Positions 1 through 7,384 of a DNA stretch of 14,826 nt are shown here, one piece after another (the first letter of the stretch is position 1; the number at the start of each line of letters is the position of its first letter). The DNA is from an uncultured Ruminococcus sp. Its GTDB lineage: Bacteria; Bacillota; Clostridia; Oscillospirales; Acutalibacteraceae. The stretch spans positions 1 through 14,826 of the forward strand of contig CACXDE010000375.1 in the NCBI GenBank assembly GCA_902766305.1. The letters are read 5' to 3'. Both the position numbers and the translations under genes were made by a program. The notes under the pieces are model-generated. The model was given only the letters and a program-made list of their open reading frames with translations. It did not search any database and had not been told where the DNA came from.

Positions 1-2
1 CT

Positions 3-1577
3 GATACTTTTGTCGGCGGCAAATGGTATATTGCCTTTGCTGTACGTTCCGGTGAGAGCCTGGTAGTTTATTTCGTTGACGATAATACTTATAAAGTCAA
101 TTCGGATGAATATCTGGATTCAAGACCGGCTGTTGCACTGATTTCTTTTGATAATAAGGAAGAGCTTGAGAGAGACAGAGAGGACGGAGAGGCAAGCCGT
201 ATTACGGTGCTTGTTGAACGGGCGATAGCTGCATGGATAGCAAGCACTAACGGATTTTACAAGAAGATATCCGGCGGTAAATATTTAGCTGTTTTTGACG
301 AAAGAAGCATCAAAAGATTTATTTATGAAAAATTCAAGATACTTGAAGAAATAAGACAGATAGAAATAGATGACAGGATCAACGCAACCATATCTATAGG
401 AGTCGGAAGAGGCGGTTCATCATTTAAGGAATGCGAATATTGGGCGAGACAGGCACTGGATATGGCTTTAGGTCGAGGCGGAGATCAGGCAGCTGTTAAA
501 AAGAACGAGAATTATCAGTTTTTCGGCGGTGTATCCAAGGGTATTGAAAAGCGTGATAAGGTAAGGACAAGGGTAATTGCTGCAACTCTTACTAATCATG
601 TCAATAACAGCAGTAATGTAATTATTATGGGACACCGTTTTTCAGATCTCGACAGCGTAGGGGCTTGTATAGGAATGTGGAGCGCTATGGTAAAGGGACT
701 TCACAGGAATGCCTATATCTGCATAGATAAGCAGAAAACGCTTGCAAAATCGCTTGTAACAAGCTTTGATAATGCTGGTTTTTCAAGCATATTCAAGACT
801 GAAAGTGAAGCATATGATCTGGTTGATGAACATACCCTTCTGATTGTTGTTGATACACATTCCCCTAATTTTGTTGAATCAAAGGCTGTCTATGAAAAAT
901 GCAAAAGGGTTGTAGTTATTGATCACCATAGAATGATGGTCAATCACATAGATAATGCAGTCGTATTTTATCATGAACCCTATGCTTCTTCCGCTTGTGA
1001 GATGACGACAGAGCTTGTGCAGTATCTTGGCGATTGTTCTATAAGCCGGCTTGAAAGCGAGGCTCTGCTTTCGGGTATCATGCTTGATACGAAGAATTTT
1101 GTACTCAGAACAGGAGTAAGGACTTTTGAGGCTGCTGCGTTTTTGAGAAGCCGGGGCGCTGATACGGTTGAAGTAAAGAGACTGTTTTCAAATTCAATTG
1201 ATACATATAAGGTGAAATATAAGCTTGTAAGCGATGCAGAGGTCTTCAATTACTGCGCAATTGCAAGTACTGATAACGGCAATTTCCCGGATATAAGAAT
1301 AGCCTCAGCACAGGCAGCAGATGAGCTTTTAGGCATAGAAAATGTAAAAGCGTCTTTTGTTATATTCAAAACAGGCAAGGTTGTAAATATATCTGCAAGG
1401 TCGCTTGGTGATCTGAATGTTCAGATTATTATGGAAGCGCTTGGCGGCGGCGGTCATCAGACTATGGCAGCTTGTCAGATGGAAGGTGTCAGCATGGAAG
1501 AAGCAAGAGAAAGACTCCTTACGATTATTAATGAACTTGAGATAAATAAAAAAGCTGATAGTAAAAAATCAACTTGA
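3..1577 (+). CDS. gdpP: Cyclic-di-AMP phosphodiesterase GdpP, 5'-truncated by the window edge
   Basis: The reading frame is open from the left edge, so the true start lies outside; 524 residues are visible. GdpP-family proteins are usually about 650-670 residues, so the two N-terminal membrane helices and most of the PAS region are missing. GdpP is a membrane-bound enzyme that hydrolyses c-di-AMP to pApA, lowering a second messenger for cell-wall and potassium homeostasis. The first part ([10 protein letters not shown] onward) matches the degenerate GGDEF domain of this family. A DHH phosphoesterase domain follows: GHRFSDLDS (630-656), VVDTH (Asp codon at 852), DHH (921-929) and LDTKNF. The DHHA1 domain ends with GGGGHQ (1443-1460). 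The metal-binding His and Asp residues are present, so an active enzyme is expected; the usual Pro of the first motif is Ser. rplI starts 13 bases downstream. Confidence 0.95.
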   Translation, partial: DTFVGGKWYIAFAVRSGESLVVYFVDDNTYKVNSDEYLDSRPAVALISFDNKEELERDREDGEASRITVLVERAIAAWIASTNGFYKKISGGKYLAVFDERSIKRFIYEKFKILEEIRQIEIDDRINATISIGVGRGGSSFKECEYWARQALDMALGRGGDQAAVKKNENYQFFGGVSKGIEKRDKVRTRVIAATLTNHVNNSSNVIIMGHRFSDLDSVGACIGMWSAMVKGLHRNAYICIDKQKTLAKSLVTSFDNAGFSSIFKTESEAYDLVDEHTLLIVVDTHSPNFVESKAVYEKCKRVVVIDHHRMMVNHIDNAVVFYHEPYASSACEMTTELVQYLGDCSISRLESEALLSGIMLDTKNFVLRTGVRTFEAAAFLRSRGADTVEVKRLFSNSIDTYKVKYKLVSDAEVFNYCAIASTDNGNFPDIRIASAQAADELLGIENVKASFVIFKTGKVVNISARSLGDLNVQIIMEALGGGGHQTMAACQMEGVSMEEARERLLTIINELEINKKADSKKST

Positions 1578-1590
1578 AAGGAAGAGATTT

Positions 1591-2046
1591 ATGAAAGTAG
1601 TACTCCTGCAGGATGTAAAAGGGACAGGAAAAAAAGGTGAGCTTGTAAATGTATCAGACGGTTATGCAAGAAATTTTCTTTTTCCGAGAAAGATCGCTAA
1701 AGAGGCGGATGCTCAGGCGATAAATGAATTGAAAAACGCCGAGCAGTCTAAGCAGTATAAAATAGAAACTGAAACGGCTCAGGCAAAGGCAAATGCGGAT
1801 AAGCTTAACGGTCAGACTCTGACAATGTTCGGCAAAGCCGGAAAGGGCGGAAAGCTTTTTGGTTCTGTTACAAGCAAAGAGATTGCAGCAGAGCTTCAGA
1901 AAAAGTTCGGCATAAGTGTCGATAAGAGGAAGATTGTTCTTGATAATGATATCAAATCATTCGGAACATATAACTGTGAGGTTAGATTGTACAATGGTGT
2001 CAGCGCCGTTATCAAGGTAATGGTTACTGAGGAGACAGCAAATTAA
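1591..2046 (+). CDS. rplI: 50S ribosomal protein L9
   Basis: L9 binds 23S rRNA near the base of the L1 stalk and helps maintain reading-frame fidelity. The 151-residue length is normal for the family (about 148-150). The N-terminal rRNA-binding domain begins [17 protein letters not shown] and contains the signature [13 protein letters not shown] at about residues 24-36. A charged connecting helix follows (about 40-75), then the C-terminal domain with [13 protein letters not shown] and a C-terminal beta strand ([12 protein letters not shown]). An AAAGGAAG ribosome binding site lies about 7 bases before the ATG. Location between gdpP and dnaB is the usual Firmicutes order and supports all three assignments. 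The downstream gap holds a strong hairpin (2059-2092). Confidence 0.98.
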   Translation: MKVVLLQDVKGTGKKGELVNVSDGYARNFLFPRKIAKEADAQAINELKNAEQSKQYKIETETAQAKANADKLNGQTLTMFGKAGKGGKLFGSVTSKEIAAELQKKFGISVDKRKIVLDNDIKSFGTYNCEVRLYNGVSAVIKVMVTEETAN

Positions 2047-2058
2047 ATATCTTATCAT

Positions 2059-2092
2059 ACAGCAGATTTGAGGATCAACTCAAATCTGTTGT
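2059..2092 (+). other. Stem-loop between rplI and dnaB, no T-tract
   Basis: The left arm CAGATTTGAG (2063-2072) and right arm CTCAAATCTG (2079-2088) are perfect reverse complements around a 6-base GATCAA loop. The stem extends to 14 pairs (2059-2072 with 2079-2092) with one G-U pair. The next bases are CGTTATTG, so it lacks the U-run of an intrinsic terminator. It may be a 3'-end stabiliser or processing site for rplI mRNA, or a weak attenuator that lowers dnaB expression; the function is inferred. Confidence 0.7.
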
Positions 2093-2120
2093 CGTTATTG
2101 ATAAAAATGAGGTAATATAT

Positions 2121-3482
2121 ATGAGTGAATCCTTTGATGGTCTGAATCTTCCGTATAGTGCGGAGGCAGAACAGGCTGTATTGGGAGCTGTAATGCTTGA
2201 AAGCGAGTGCATTACAACAGTAATGGAAATACTGCCTACATCAGATTATTTTCATCTTTCTAATCATCGCATGATTTATCAGGCAATGGTAGACCTTTTT
2301 ACTGTGAGCAGACCTATAGATTTTATTACAATTCTTGAACAGCTGCGCAGCGAGAAAAATTTTGACGAGGGAAATATAAAAGCATATTTGCTGCAGATAG
2401 CCGATGTTGTTCCTTCGATTTCCAGAGTTGCAGAATATTGTAACATTGTGAAAGAGAAATTTTTGCTGCGAAGTCTTATTATTGCCTCAAGAGAAGTTAT
2501 AGATGAAGCTTCACTTCCTAATGATAATGTTGACAGGATTATCGATTCAGCTGAACAAAGGATATTCGATATCCGTGATGACAAGAAGATAAAGGGTCTG
2601 GAACATATAAACACGGTTATTCTGGAAACCTTTGACAGGCTTGATATGCTTAATTCACCTGACAGTGACGCTTATAAAGCACTTCCCACCGGAATATCAG
2701 CGCTTGACAAAACTATAACCGGTCTTAACAGATCTGACCTTATACTGCTTGCCGCCCGTCCCGGTATGGGAAAGACAAGCTTTGCTCTTAATATTGCAAA
2801 GCACGTTGCAGTCAAGGCTAAGAAAAGGGTAGCATTCTTTTCACTTGAAATGTCAAAGGAACAGCTTGCGTCAAGACTTTTGTCCACTGAAGGGCTGATA
2901 GAGGGTACTAAGCTGAGGACAGGAAAGCTTGACGGAGATGAATGGACAAGGCTTATTGAAGCCGGAGATATCCTCAGTAAAACAGAAATGTATCTGGATG
3001 ATACACCCGGTATAACAGTGCCGGAAATGAAAGCAAAGATCAGAAGACTGAGGAATGTTGACCTGATAATAATAGATTATTTACAGCTAATGAAGGCTTC
3101 AAGAAGAATAGATAACCGTGTTCAGGAAATATCTGAGATAACAAGAAATCTGAAAATTATGGCTAAGGAATTTAATGTTCCTGTGATTACATTGTCACAG
3201 CTGTCCCGTGCAAGCGAGCAGAGGGCTGAACATGAACCTCAGCTTTCTGACCTGAGAGATTCGGGTTCGATTGAACAGGATGCTGATATTGTATTGTTTC
3301 TTTATCGTGAAGGATATTACCAAAGTACAAAATCAGGAGATAATAATCCTGAAAATGTCGATATGAACAGCGGACAATGTATAGTAGCAAAAAACAGGCA
3401 TGGAGAGACACGCAGTGTTCCTCTTCATTGGCAGGGTGAATTTATGAGGTTTACATCACAGGAGCTTAGCCGTGGAGAATAA
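2121..3482 (+). CDS. dnaB: Replicative DNA helicase DnaB (DnaC in Bacillus naming)
   Basis: This is the hexameric 5'-3' helicase of the replication fork. The 453-residue length is typical. The N-terminal helical collar domain (about 10-115) begins PYSAEAEQAVLGAVM, followed by a linker helix that docks primase. The RecA-like motor domain (about 185-450) shows Walker A ARPGMGKTS (212-220), SLEMS (241-245), Walker B LIIIDYLQLM (315-324), SQLSR (359-363) and DLRDSGSIEQDAD (377-389). No intein interrupts these motifs. The ATG is preceded by GAGGT with a 7-base gap, a moderate ribosome binding site. The last 11 bases overlap the start of tilS, whose ribosome binding site lies inside dnaB, suggesting translational coupling. 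Confidence 0.98.
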   Translation: MSESFDGLNLPYSAEAEQAVLGAVMLESECITTVMEILPTSDYFHLSNHRMIYQAMVDLFTVSRPIDFITILEQLRSEKNFDEGNIKAYLLQIADVVPSISRVAEYCNIVKEKFLLRSLIIASREVIDEASLPNDNVDRIIDSAEQRIFDIRDDKKIKGLEHINTVILETFDRLDMLNSPDSDAYKALPTGISALDKTITGLNRSDLILLAARPGMGKTSFALNIAKHVAVKAKKRVAFFSLEMSKEQLASRLLSTEGLIEGTKLRTGKLDGDEWTRLIEAGDILSKTEMYLDDTPGITVPEMKAKIRRLRNVDLIIIDYLQLMKASRRIDNRVQEISEITRNLKIMAKEFNVPVITLSQLSRASEQRAEHEPQLSDLRDSGSIEQDADIVLFLYREGYYQSTKSGDNNPENVDMNSGQCIVAKNRHGETRSVPLHWQGEFMRFTSQELSRGE

Positions 3483-4833
3483 AGCTTGGAAAACGATTGA
3501 AAAATATAATATGATTAAAAATGGCGACAGTATTGTAGTAGGACTGTCCGGCGGAGCGGATTCCTGTGCTTTGCTTCATTATCTTGTGAGTATCAGAGAG
3601 AAGCTGTCTCTGAATATTATAGCCTGTCATGTCAATCATATGATAAGGGGAGAGGAAGCAGACAGGGATGAAAGATTTTCAAAAGCTTTCTGTGACAATT
3701 TAGGAGTTGAGTGCCGGATTCTGAAAATAAATGTTCCTGAGCTGGCAAGACTGAGACATGAGAGTACTGAAAAATGCGCAAGAGATATACGCTATGAATT
3801 TTTCATTAAGACTGCAAATGAATGCAGTGCAAAAATAGCTACGGCACATACAGCATCGGATAATGCTGAAACTGTAATTTATAATCTTTCAAGAGGGAGC
3901 GGTATTTCCGGTCTGTGCGGTATTCCCCCGGTAAGGGACAATATCATACGGCCCTTGATATCAGTACTCAGAGAGGATACAGAATCATATTGCCGGAAAA
4001 ATAGTATTGATTATGTTACGGACAGTACAAATCTGACGAATGAGTATACAAGAAACAAGATAAGGCTTGGAATTATACCTGTCCTTAAGGAAATAAATCC
4101 TTCTGTTATTGAAAATATCAGCAGAATGACAGATAATTTAAGGTGTAATGTTGATTTCCTTTACAGTTTTTCCGAGGAACATTTGAAGAGATGCGAAGAT
4201 GCGAGATATAAAGAAACCTATAAAGCAAAATTGCTTTATAGGTGCGATGAAGCAGTTTTTGCTCATATGATACGTATTCTGACAAGCAGGTACGATATTA
4301 TACCTGAAATGCGTCATATAAAGCTGATAAGGAAAATATGCCAAAGCGGCGGAGAGGTACAGATAAATCAGAATGTTTATGCGGTTTGCCGTCAGGGACT
4401 TTTCAGGATTACGGAAAAAAGAAATAGTGAAAAATTTAGTATTCTTTTGTCGGATATTAAAGATCGTATTGTGATAAAGCACAAAAAAATAGTACTAAAA
4501 AAAATTCCTGTGTCAGAAATAAACAATGCTGAAAAAAATTCTGATTTACTGTTTATTAATTTGCTTGATTGTGATACAATACCGTATGGAGCGGTTTTAC
4601 GTTACAGGGAGGGCGGCGATATGTTTGCCTTGCCGAAAAGGGGTGTAACCAAGCCGGTTAAGAAGCTTTTTACGGAAATGAAAATACCAGCTGAGAGACG
4701 AGATAGTATACTTTTGCTGGCTGATGGTAATGATATATTATGGATAGATGGAATAGGAGCTTCCGAAAAATACAGATGTAAAAAAACAACATCTGATGTT
4801 TTGCAGATCATCGTTTCGGACGAAAATTATTGA
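3472..4833 (+). CDS. tilS: tRNA(Ile)-lysidine synthetase
   Basis: TilS uses ATP to attach lysine to C34 of the CAU-anticodon tRNA-Ile, converting it to an AUA reader; the gene is normally essential. The N-terminal PP-loop ATPase domain shows SGGADS (residues 26-31), ACHVNHMIRGEE (51-62), TAHTASDNAETVIYNLSRGS (124-143) and DSTNLTNEYTRNKIR (184-198). The C-terminal TilS domain is seen near the end (REGGDMF, then KPVKKLFTEMKIP and ILWIDGIGASEKYR). At 453 residues it is a full-length, two-domain form. The start is GTG at 3472, chosen because AGGAG (3460-3464) lies 7 bases upstream inside dnaB. A long inverted repeat (4216-4243) occurs in the middle of the gene. The tilS-hpt-ftsH order is conserved in Firmicutes. 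Confidence 0.96.
   Translation: MENKAWKTIEKYNMIKNGDSIVVGLSGGADSCALLHYLVSIREKLSLNIIACHVNHMIRGEEADRDERFSKAFCDNLGVECRILKINVPELARLRHESTEKCARDIRYEFFIKTANECSAKIATAHTASDNAETVIYNLSRGSGISGLCGIPPVRDNIIRPLISVLREDTESYCRKNSIDYVTDSTNLTNEYTRNKIRLGIIPVLKEINPSVIENISRMTDNLRCNVDFLYSFSEEHLKRCEDARYKETYKAKLLYRCDEAVFAHMIRILTSRYDIIPEMRHIKLIRKICQSGGEVQINQNVYAVCRQGLFRITEKRNSEKFSILLSDIKDRIVIKHKKIVLKKIPVSEINNAEKNSDLLFINLLDCDTIPYGAVLRYREGGDMFALPKRGVTKPVKKLFTEMKIPAERRDSILLLADGNDILWIDGIGASEKYRCKKTTSDVLQIIVSDENY
4216..4243 (+). repeat. Perfect 13-bp inverted repeat inside tilS
   Basis: ACCTATAAAGCAA (4216-4228) is the exact reverse complement of TTGCTTTATAGGT (4231-4243), separated only by AA. In RNA it would fold as a tight hairpin within the coding sequence for TYKAKLLYR, in the variable middle of TilS. 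As DNA it is a 28-bp dyad that could also bind a protein. No T-tract follows. Function unknown; chance or coding constraint are possible. Confidence 0.7.
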
Positions 4834-4846
4834 GAGGAGATAAAGA

Positions 4847-5386
4847 ATGATAGGTGATGTGGAAAGAATACTCTATACGGAAGAACAGATAAACATTATA
4901 TGCGATGAGCTTGCAGATAAGATCCGCAGGGATTACTCTGGCAGAGAGCTGATATTTGTCTGTATGCTTAAGGGCAGTGTGCTGTTCTTTTCCGATCTTG
5001 TAAGGAAGGTCGGTCTTCCGTGCAGGCTTGAATTTATGGAGGTTTCAAGCTATGGAAGCGGTACTGTTTCGACCGGAAAGATAAATATCAGAAAGGATAT
5101 AGGCTGTGATATTGCCGGTAAGGATGTGCTTATCGTTGAGGACATTGTTGATACAGGCAATACGCTTTTCTACATAAAGGAATATCTGGAAGGCAGATCT
5201 CCTGCGTCTGTGAAAATATGTACGTTGTTTGATAAGCCGGTTCGCAGACAAAAGCCTGTATACGCAGATTATTCAGGCAGTGTGGTGGATGATCAGTTTA
5301 TTGTGGGATTTGGTCTTGATTATGACGAGAGATACAGATATCTTCCGTATGTCGGAGTACTCAGACCAGAAGTTTACAGCAGCTAA
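4847..5386 (+). CDS. hpt: Hypoxanthine (guanine) phosphoribosyltransferase
   Basis: This cytosolic purine salvage enzyme joins hypoxanthine or guanine to PRPP, giving IMP or GMP and pyrophosphate. The 179-residue length fits bacterial Hpt. Visible motifs are ELIFVCMLKGSVLFFSDL (residues 34-51), the flexible-loop SSYG (67-70), the PRPP-binding signature VLIVEDIVDTGNT (94-106) with the catalytic-base Asp at about 102, and the C-terminal FIVGFGLDYDERYRYLPYVG that contacts the purine. AGGAG (4835-4839) lies 7 bases before the ATG, 13 bases after the tilS stop. In Firmicutes hpt sits between tilS and ftsH, and Hpt is reported to take part in ftsH regulation in some of them; nothing here shows that directly. 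Confidence 0.96.
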   Translation: MIGDVERILYTEEQINIICDELADKIRRDYSGRELIFVCMLKGSVLFFSDLVRKVGLPCRLEFMEVSSYGSGTVSTGKINIRKDIGCDIAGKDVLIVEDIVDTGNTLFYIKEYLEGRSPASVKICTLFDKPVRRQKPVYADYSGSVVDDQFIVGFGLDYDERYRYLPYVGVLRPEVYSS

Positions 5387-5416
5387 GGCAGAGTGAATTA
5401 AAGGAGTGACTATACT

Positions 5417-7315
5417 TTGGATAACAAAAAGACGATACGCAACCTGCTTATTTATCTTGGTATACCGATAATGCTTATAATAATAGTGTCGGTGTTTTTT
5501 TCAATGCAGCCCAAGGAAGAGAAGCCGACATCGGAAATAGTTTATCTTTTCAAAGACAACAAGGTAAAGGAGTACTCACTGGATTTTGGTACCGGTGATC
5601 TTACACTTAAGCTGACTGATAATAAAAAGGTGGAGACTTCTGTGGCAAGTATCTCCCTTTTTCTCGAGTCTATCGAACCATATGTTCAGCAGTATAACGA
5701 TGCTAATAAAGAAACACCGATGAAGTATGACTGGAAAAAGGCTACGGACAATACTTTCCTTCTTAGTCTTTTGCCTGAGATTGTGCTTATCGTTTTGTTT
5801 GTGGTGGTATGGATTTACTTCATGAAACGGCTCAATAACGGCTTCGGTGATTTCGGAAAGACTCTCGGCTTCGGCAAGGCTAATATCAAGAGTGTTAAGG
5901 ATGAAAACCGTAAGACTACATTTGCAGATGTTGCAGGTGCAGATGAAGAAAAGGAAGAGCTGCGTGAGATCGTTGAATTTTTGAAGGATCCTAAGAAGTA
6001 TAATGAACTCGGCGCAAGAATACCTAAGGGTGTTCTTCTGGTAGGTCCTCCAGGTACAGGTAAAACTCTGCTTGCAAGAGCTGTTGCCGGTGAAGCCGGC
6101 GTTCAGTTCTTTTCAATATCAGGTTCTGATTTTGTAGAAATGTATGTAGGTGTCGGTGCGTCAAGAGTAAGAGATTTGTTCGATCAGGCAAAGAAAAGCT
6201 CTCCTTGCATAATCTTCATAGATGAAATTGATGCTGTCGGCAGACAGAGAGGCGCAGGTCTCGGCGGCGGTCATGATGAACGTGAGCAGACTCTTAACCA
6301 GCTGCTTGTGGAGATGGATGGCTTTGGCGCTAATGCCGGTGTAATAATGATAGCAGCTACCAACCGTCCTGATATACTTGATCCGGCGCTTATGCGTCCC
6401 GGACGTTTTGACAGACAGGTTATAGTAGGCCGTCCTGACATTAAAGGCCGTGAAGAAATACTGAAGGTTCATGCTAAGGGAAAGCCGCTTGCACCTGATG
6501 TAGAGCTTAAAACAATTGCTAAATCAACAGCAGGATTTACCGGTGCTGATCTTGAAAATCTTCTTAATGAAGCGGCTCTGCTTGCTGCAAGGAAGGATCT
6601 CAAGGCTATAACAATGGAAGAGGTTGAGGAAGCAACAATAAAGGTTGTAGTCGGTACTGAAAAGAAATCCAGAGTAATGACGGATAAGGAGAAAAAGCTC
6701 ACTGCTTATCATGAAGCTGGTCATGCTATAGCCACTTATTTCAGTCCCACGCAGGATCCTGTTCATCAGATATCTATTATTCCAAGAGGTATGGCAGGCG
6801 GATTTACAATGTCTCTGCCGTCTGAGGACAGAACCTATCGTTCAAGAAATGAGATGCTTGAGGAGATAGTTGTACTTCTCGGCGGACGTGTGGCTGAAGC
6901 GCTTATAATAGGAGATATCTCAACCGGTGCGTCAAATGATATAGAGAGGGCTACAAATCTTGTATTCTCAATGATTACAAAATATGGTATGAGTGAGAAA
7001 TTAGGTCCGATAACCTATGGTCAGAGCGACGGTGAAGTATTCCTCGGAAAAGAGTTCGGACATAACAAAACGTATTCCGAAGAAACAGCCTCAAAGATAG
7101 ATGCCGAAGTCAAGGAATATATAACCAACGGCTACAGCAAGACAGAGAAAATTCTGAAAGATCATATGCCGGAGCTTCACAGGGTTGCACAGTTCCTGTT
7201 TGAAAATGAAAAAATGTCGGGTGAACAGTTTATTTGTGCCATGGAAGGAAAAGAGATACCGATAGAGGAAGAGTTTGAGGATATATCATCAGTATCAGAC
7301 TCAGATTCAGAATAA
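5417..7315 (+). CDS. ftsH: ATP-dependent zinc metalloprotease FtsH
   Basis: FtsH is a hexameric membrane-anchored AAA+ protease that degrades misfolded membrane proteins and short-lived regulators. Start is TTG, with AAGGAGTG (5401-5408) 8 bases upstream. The order is TM helix 1 (about 9-30), a short extracytoplasmic domain (31-115), TM helix 2 (about 116-136), the AAA+ domain with Walker A GPPGTGKT (210-217), pore loop FVEMYVGVG (239-247), Walker [10 protein letters not shown] (264-272), and the SRH region LMRPGRFDR (325-333) carrying arginine fingers. The M41 peptidase domain has HEAGH (432-436), with the third zinc ligand expected at the Asp of STGASND (about 508). Length (632) is typical and all catalytic residues are present. 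The acidic C-terminal tail ([16 protein letters not shown]) is not conserved. Confidence 0.98.
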   Translation: MDNKKTIRNLLIYLGIPIMLIIIVSVFFSMQPKEEKPTSEIVYLFKDNKVKEYSLDFGTGDLTLKLTDNKKVETSVASISLFLESIEPYVQQYNDANKETPMKYDWKKATDNTFLLSLLPEIVLIVLFVVVWIYFMKRLNNGFGDFGKTLGFGKANIKSVKDENRKTTFADVAGADEEKEELREIVEFLKDPKKYNELGARIPKGVLLVGPPGTGKTLLARAVAGEAGVQFFSISGSDFVEMYVGVGASRVRDLFDQAKKSSPCIIFIDEIDAVGRQRGAGLGGGHDEREQTLNQLLVEMDGFGANAGVIMIAATNRPDILDPALMRPGRFDRQVIVGRPDIKGREEILKVHAKGKPLAPDVELKTIAKSTAGFTGADLENLLNEAALLAARKDLKAITMEEVEEATIKVVVGTEKKSRVMTDKEKKLTAYHEAGHAIATYFSPTQDPVHQISIIPRGMAGGFTMSLPSEDRTYRSRNEMLEEIVVLLGGRVAEALIIGDISTGASNDIERATNLVFSMITKYGMSEKLGPITYGQSDGEVFLGKEFGHNKTYSEETASKIDAEVKEYITNGYSKTEKILKDHMPELHRVAQFLFENEKMSGEQFICAMEGKEIPIEEEFEDISSVSDSDSE

Positions 7316-7327
7316 AAATATCTTTAT

Positions 7328-7352
7328 CAAGGAGTGCTGTCTGCACTCCTTG
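7328..7352 (+). other. Stem-loop between ftsH and uvrA, no T-tract
   Basis: CAAGGAGTGC (7328-7337) pairs perfectly with GCACTCCTTG (7343-7352) around a TGTCT loop. The next bases are TATACTATACGGG, so a U-run is absent and it is a poor intrinsic terminator. The left arm contains AAGGAGTG, the same sequence as the ftsH ribosome binding site, and the right arm resembles an anti-Shine-Dalgarno. It could limit read-through into uvrA, stabilise the ftsH 3' end or affect uvrA translation; all are inferences. Confidence 0.65.
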
Positions 7353-7384
7353 TATACTATACGGGTTCATACGGAGGGCAGAGA

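Noticed and set aside
7334..7384. Upstream in-frame start that would extend uvrA by 17 residues
   Set aside because: It lies inside the hairpin, lacks a ribosome binding site, and the added residues do not resemble UvrA; ATG 7385 with GGAGGG gives the family N-terminus.
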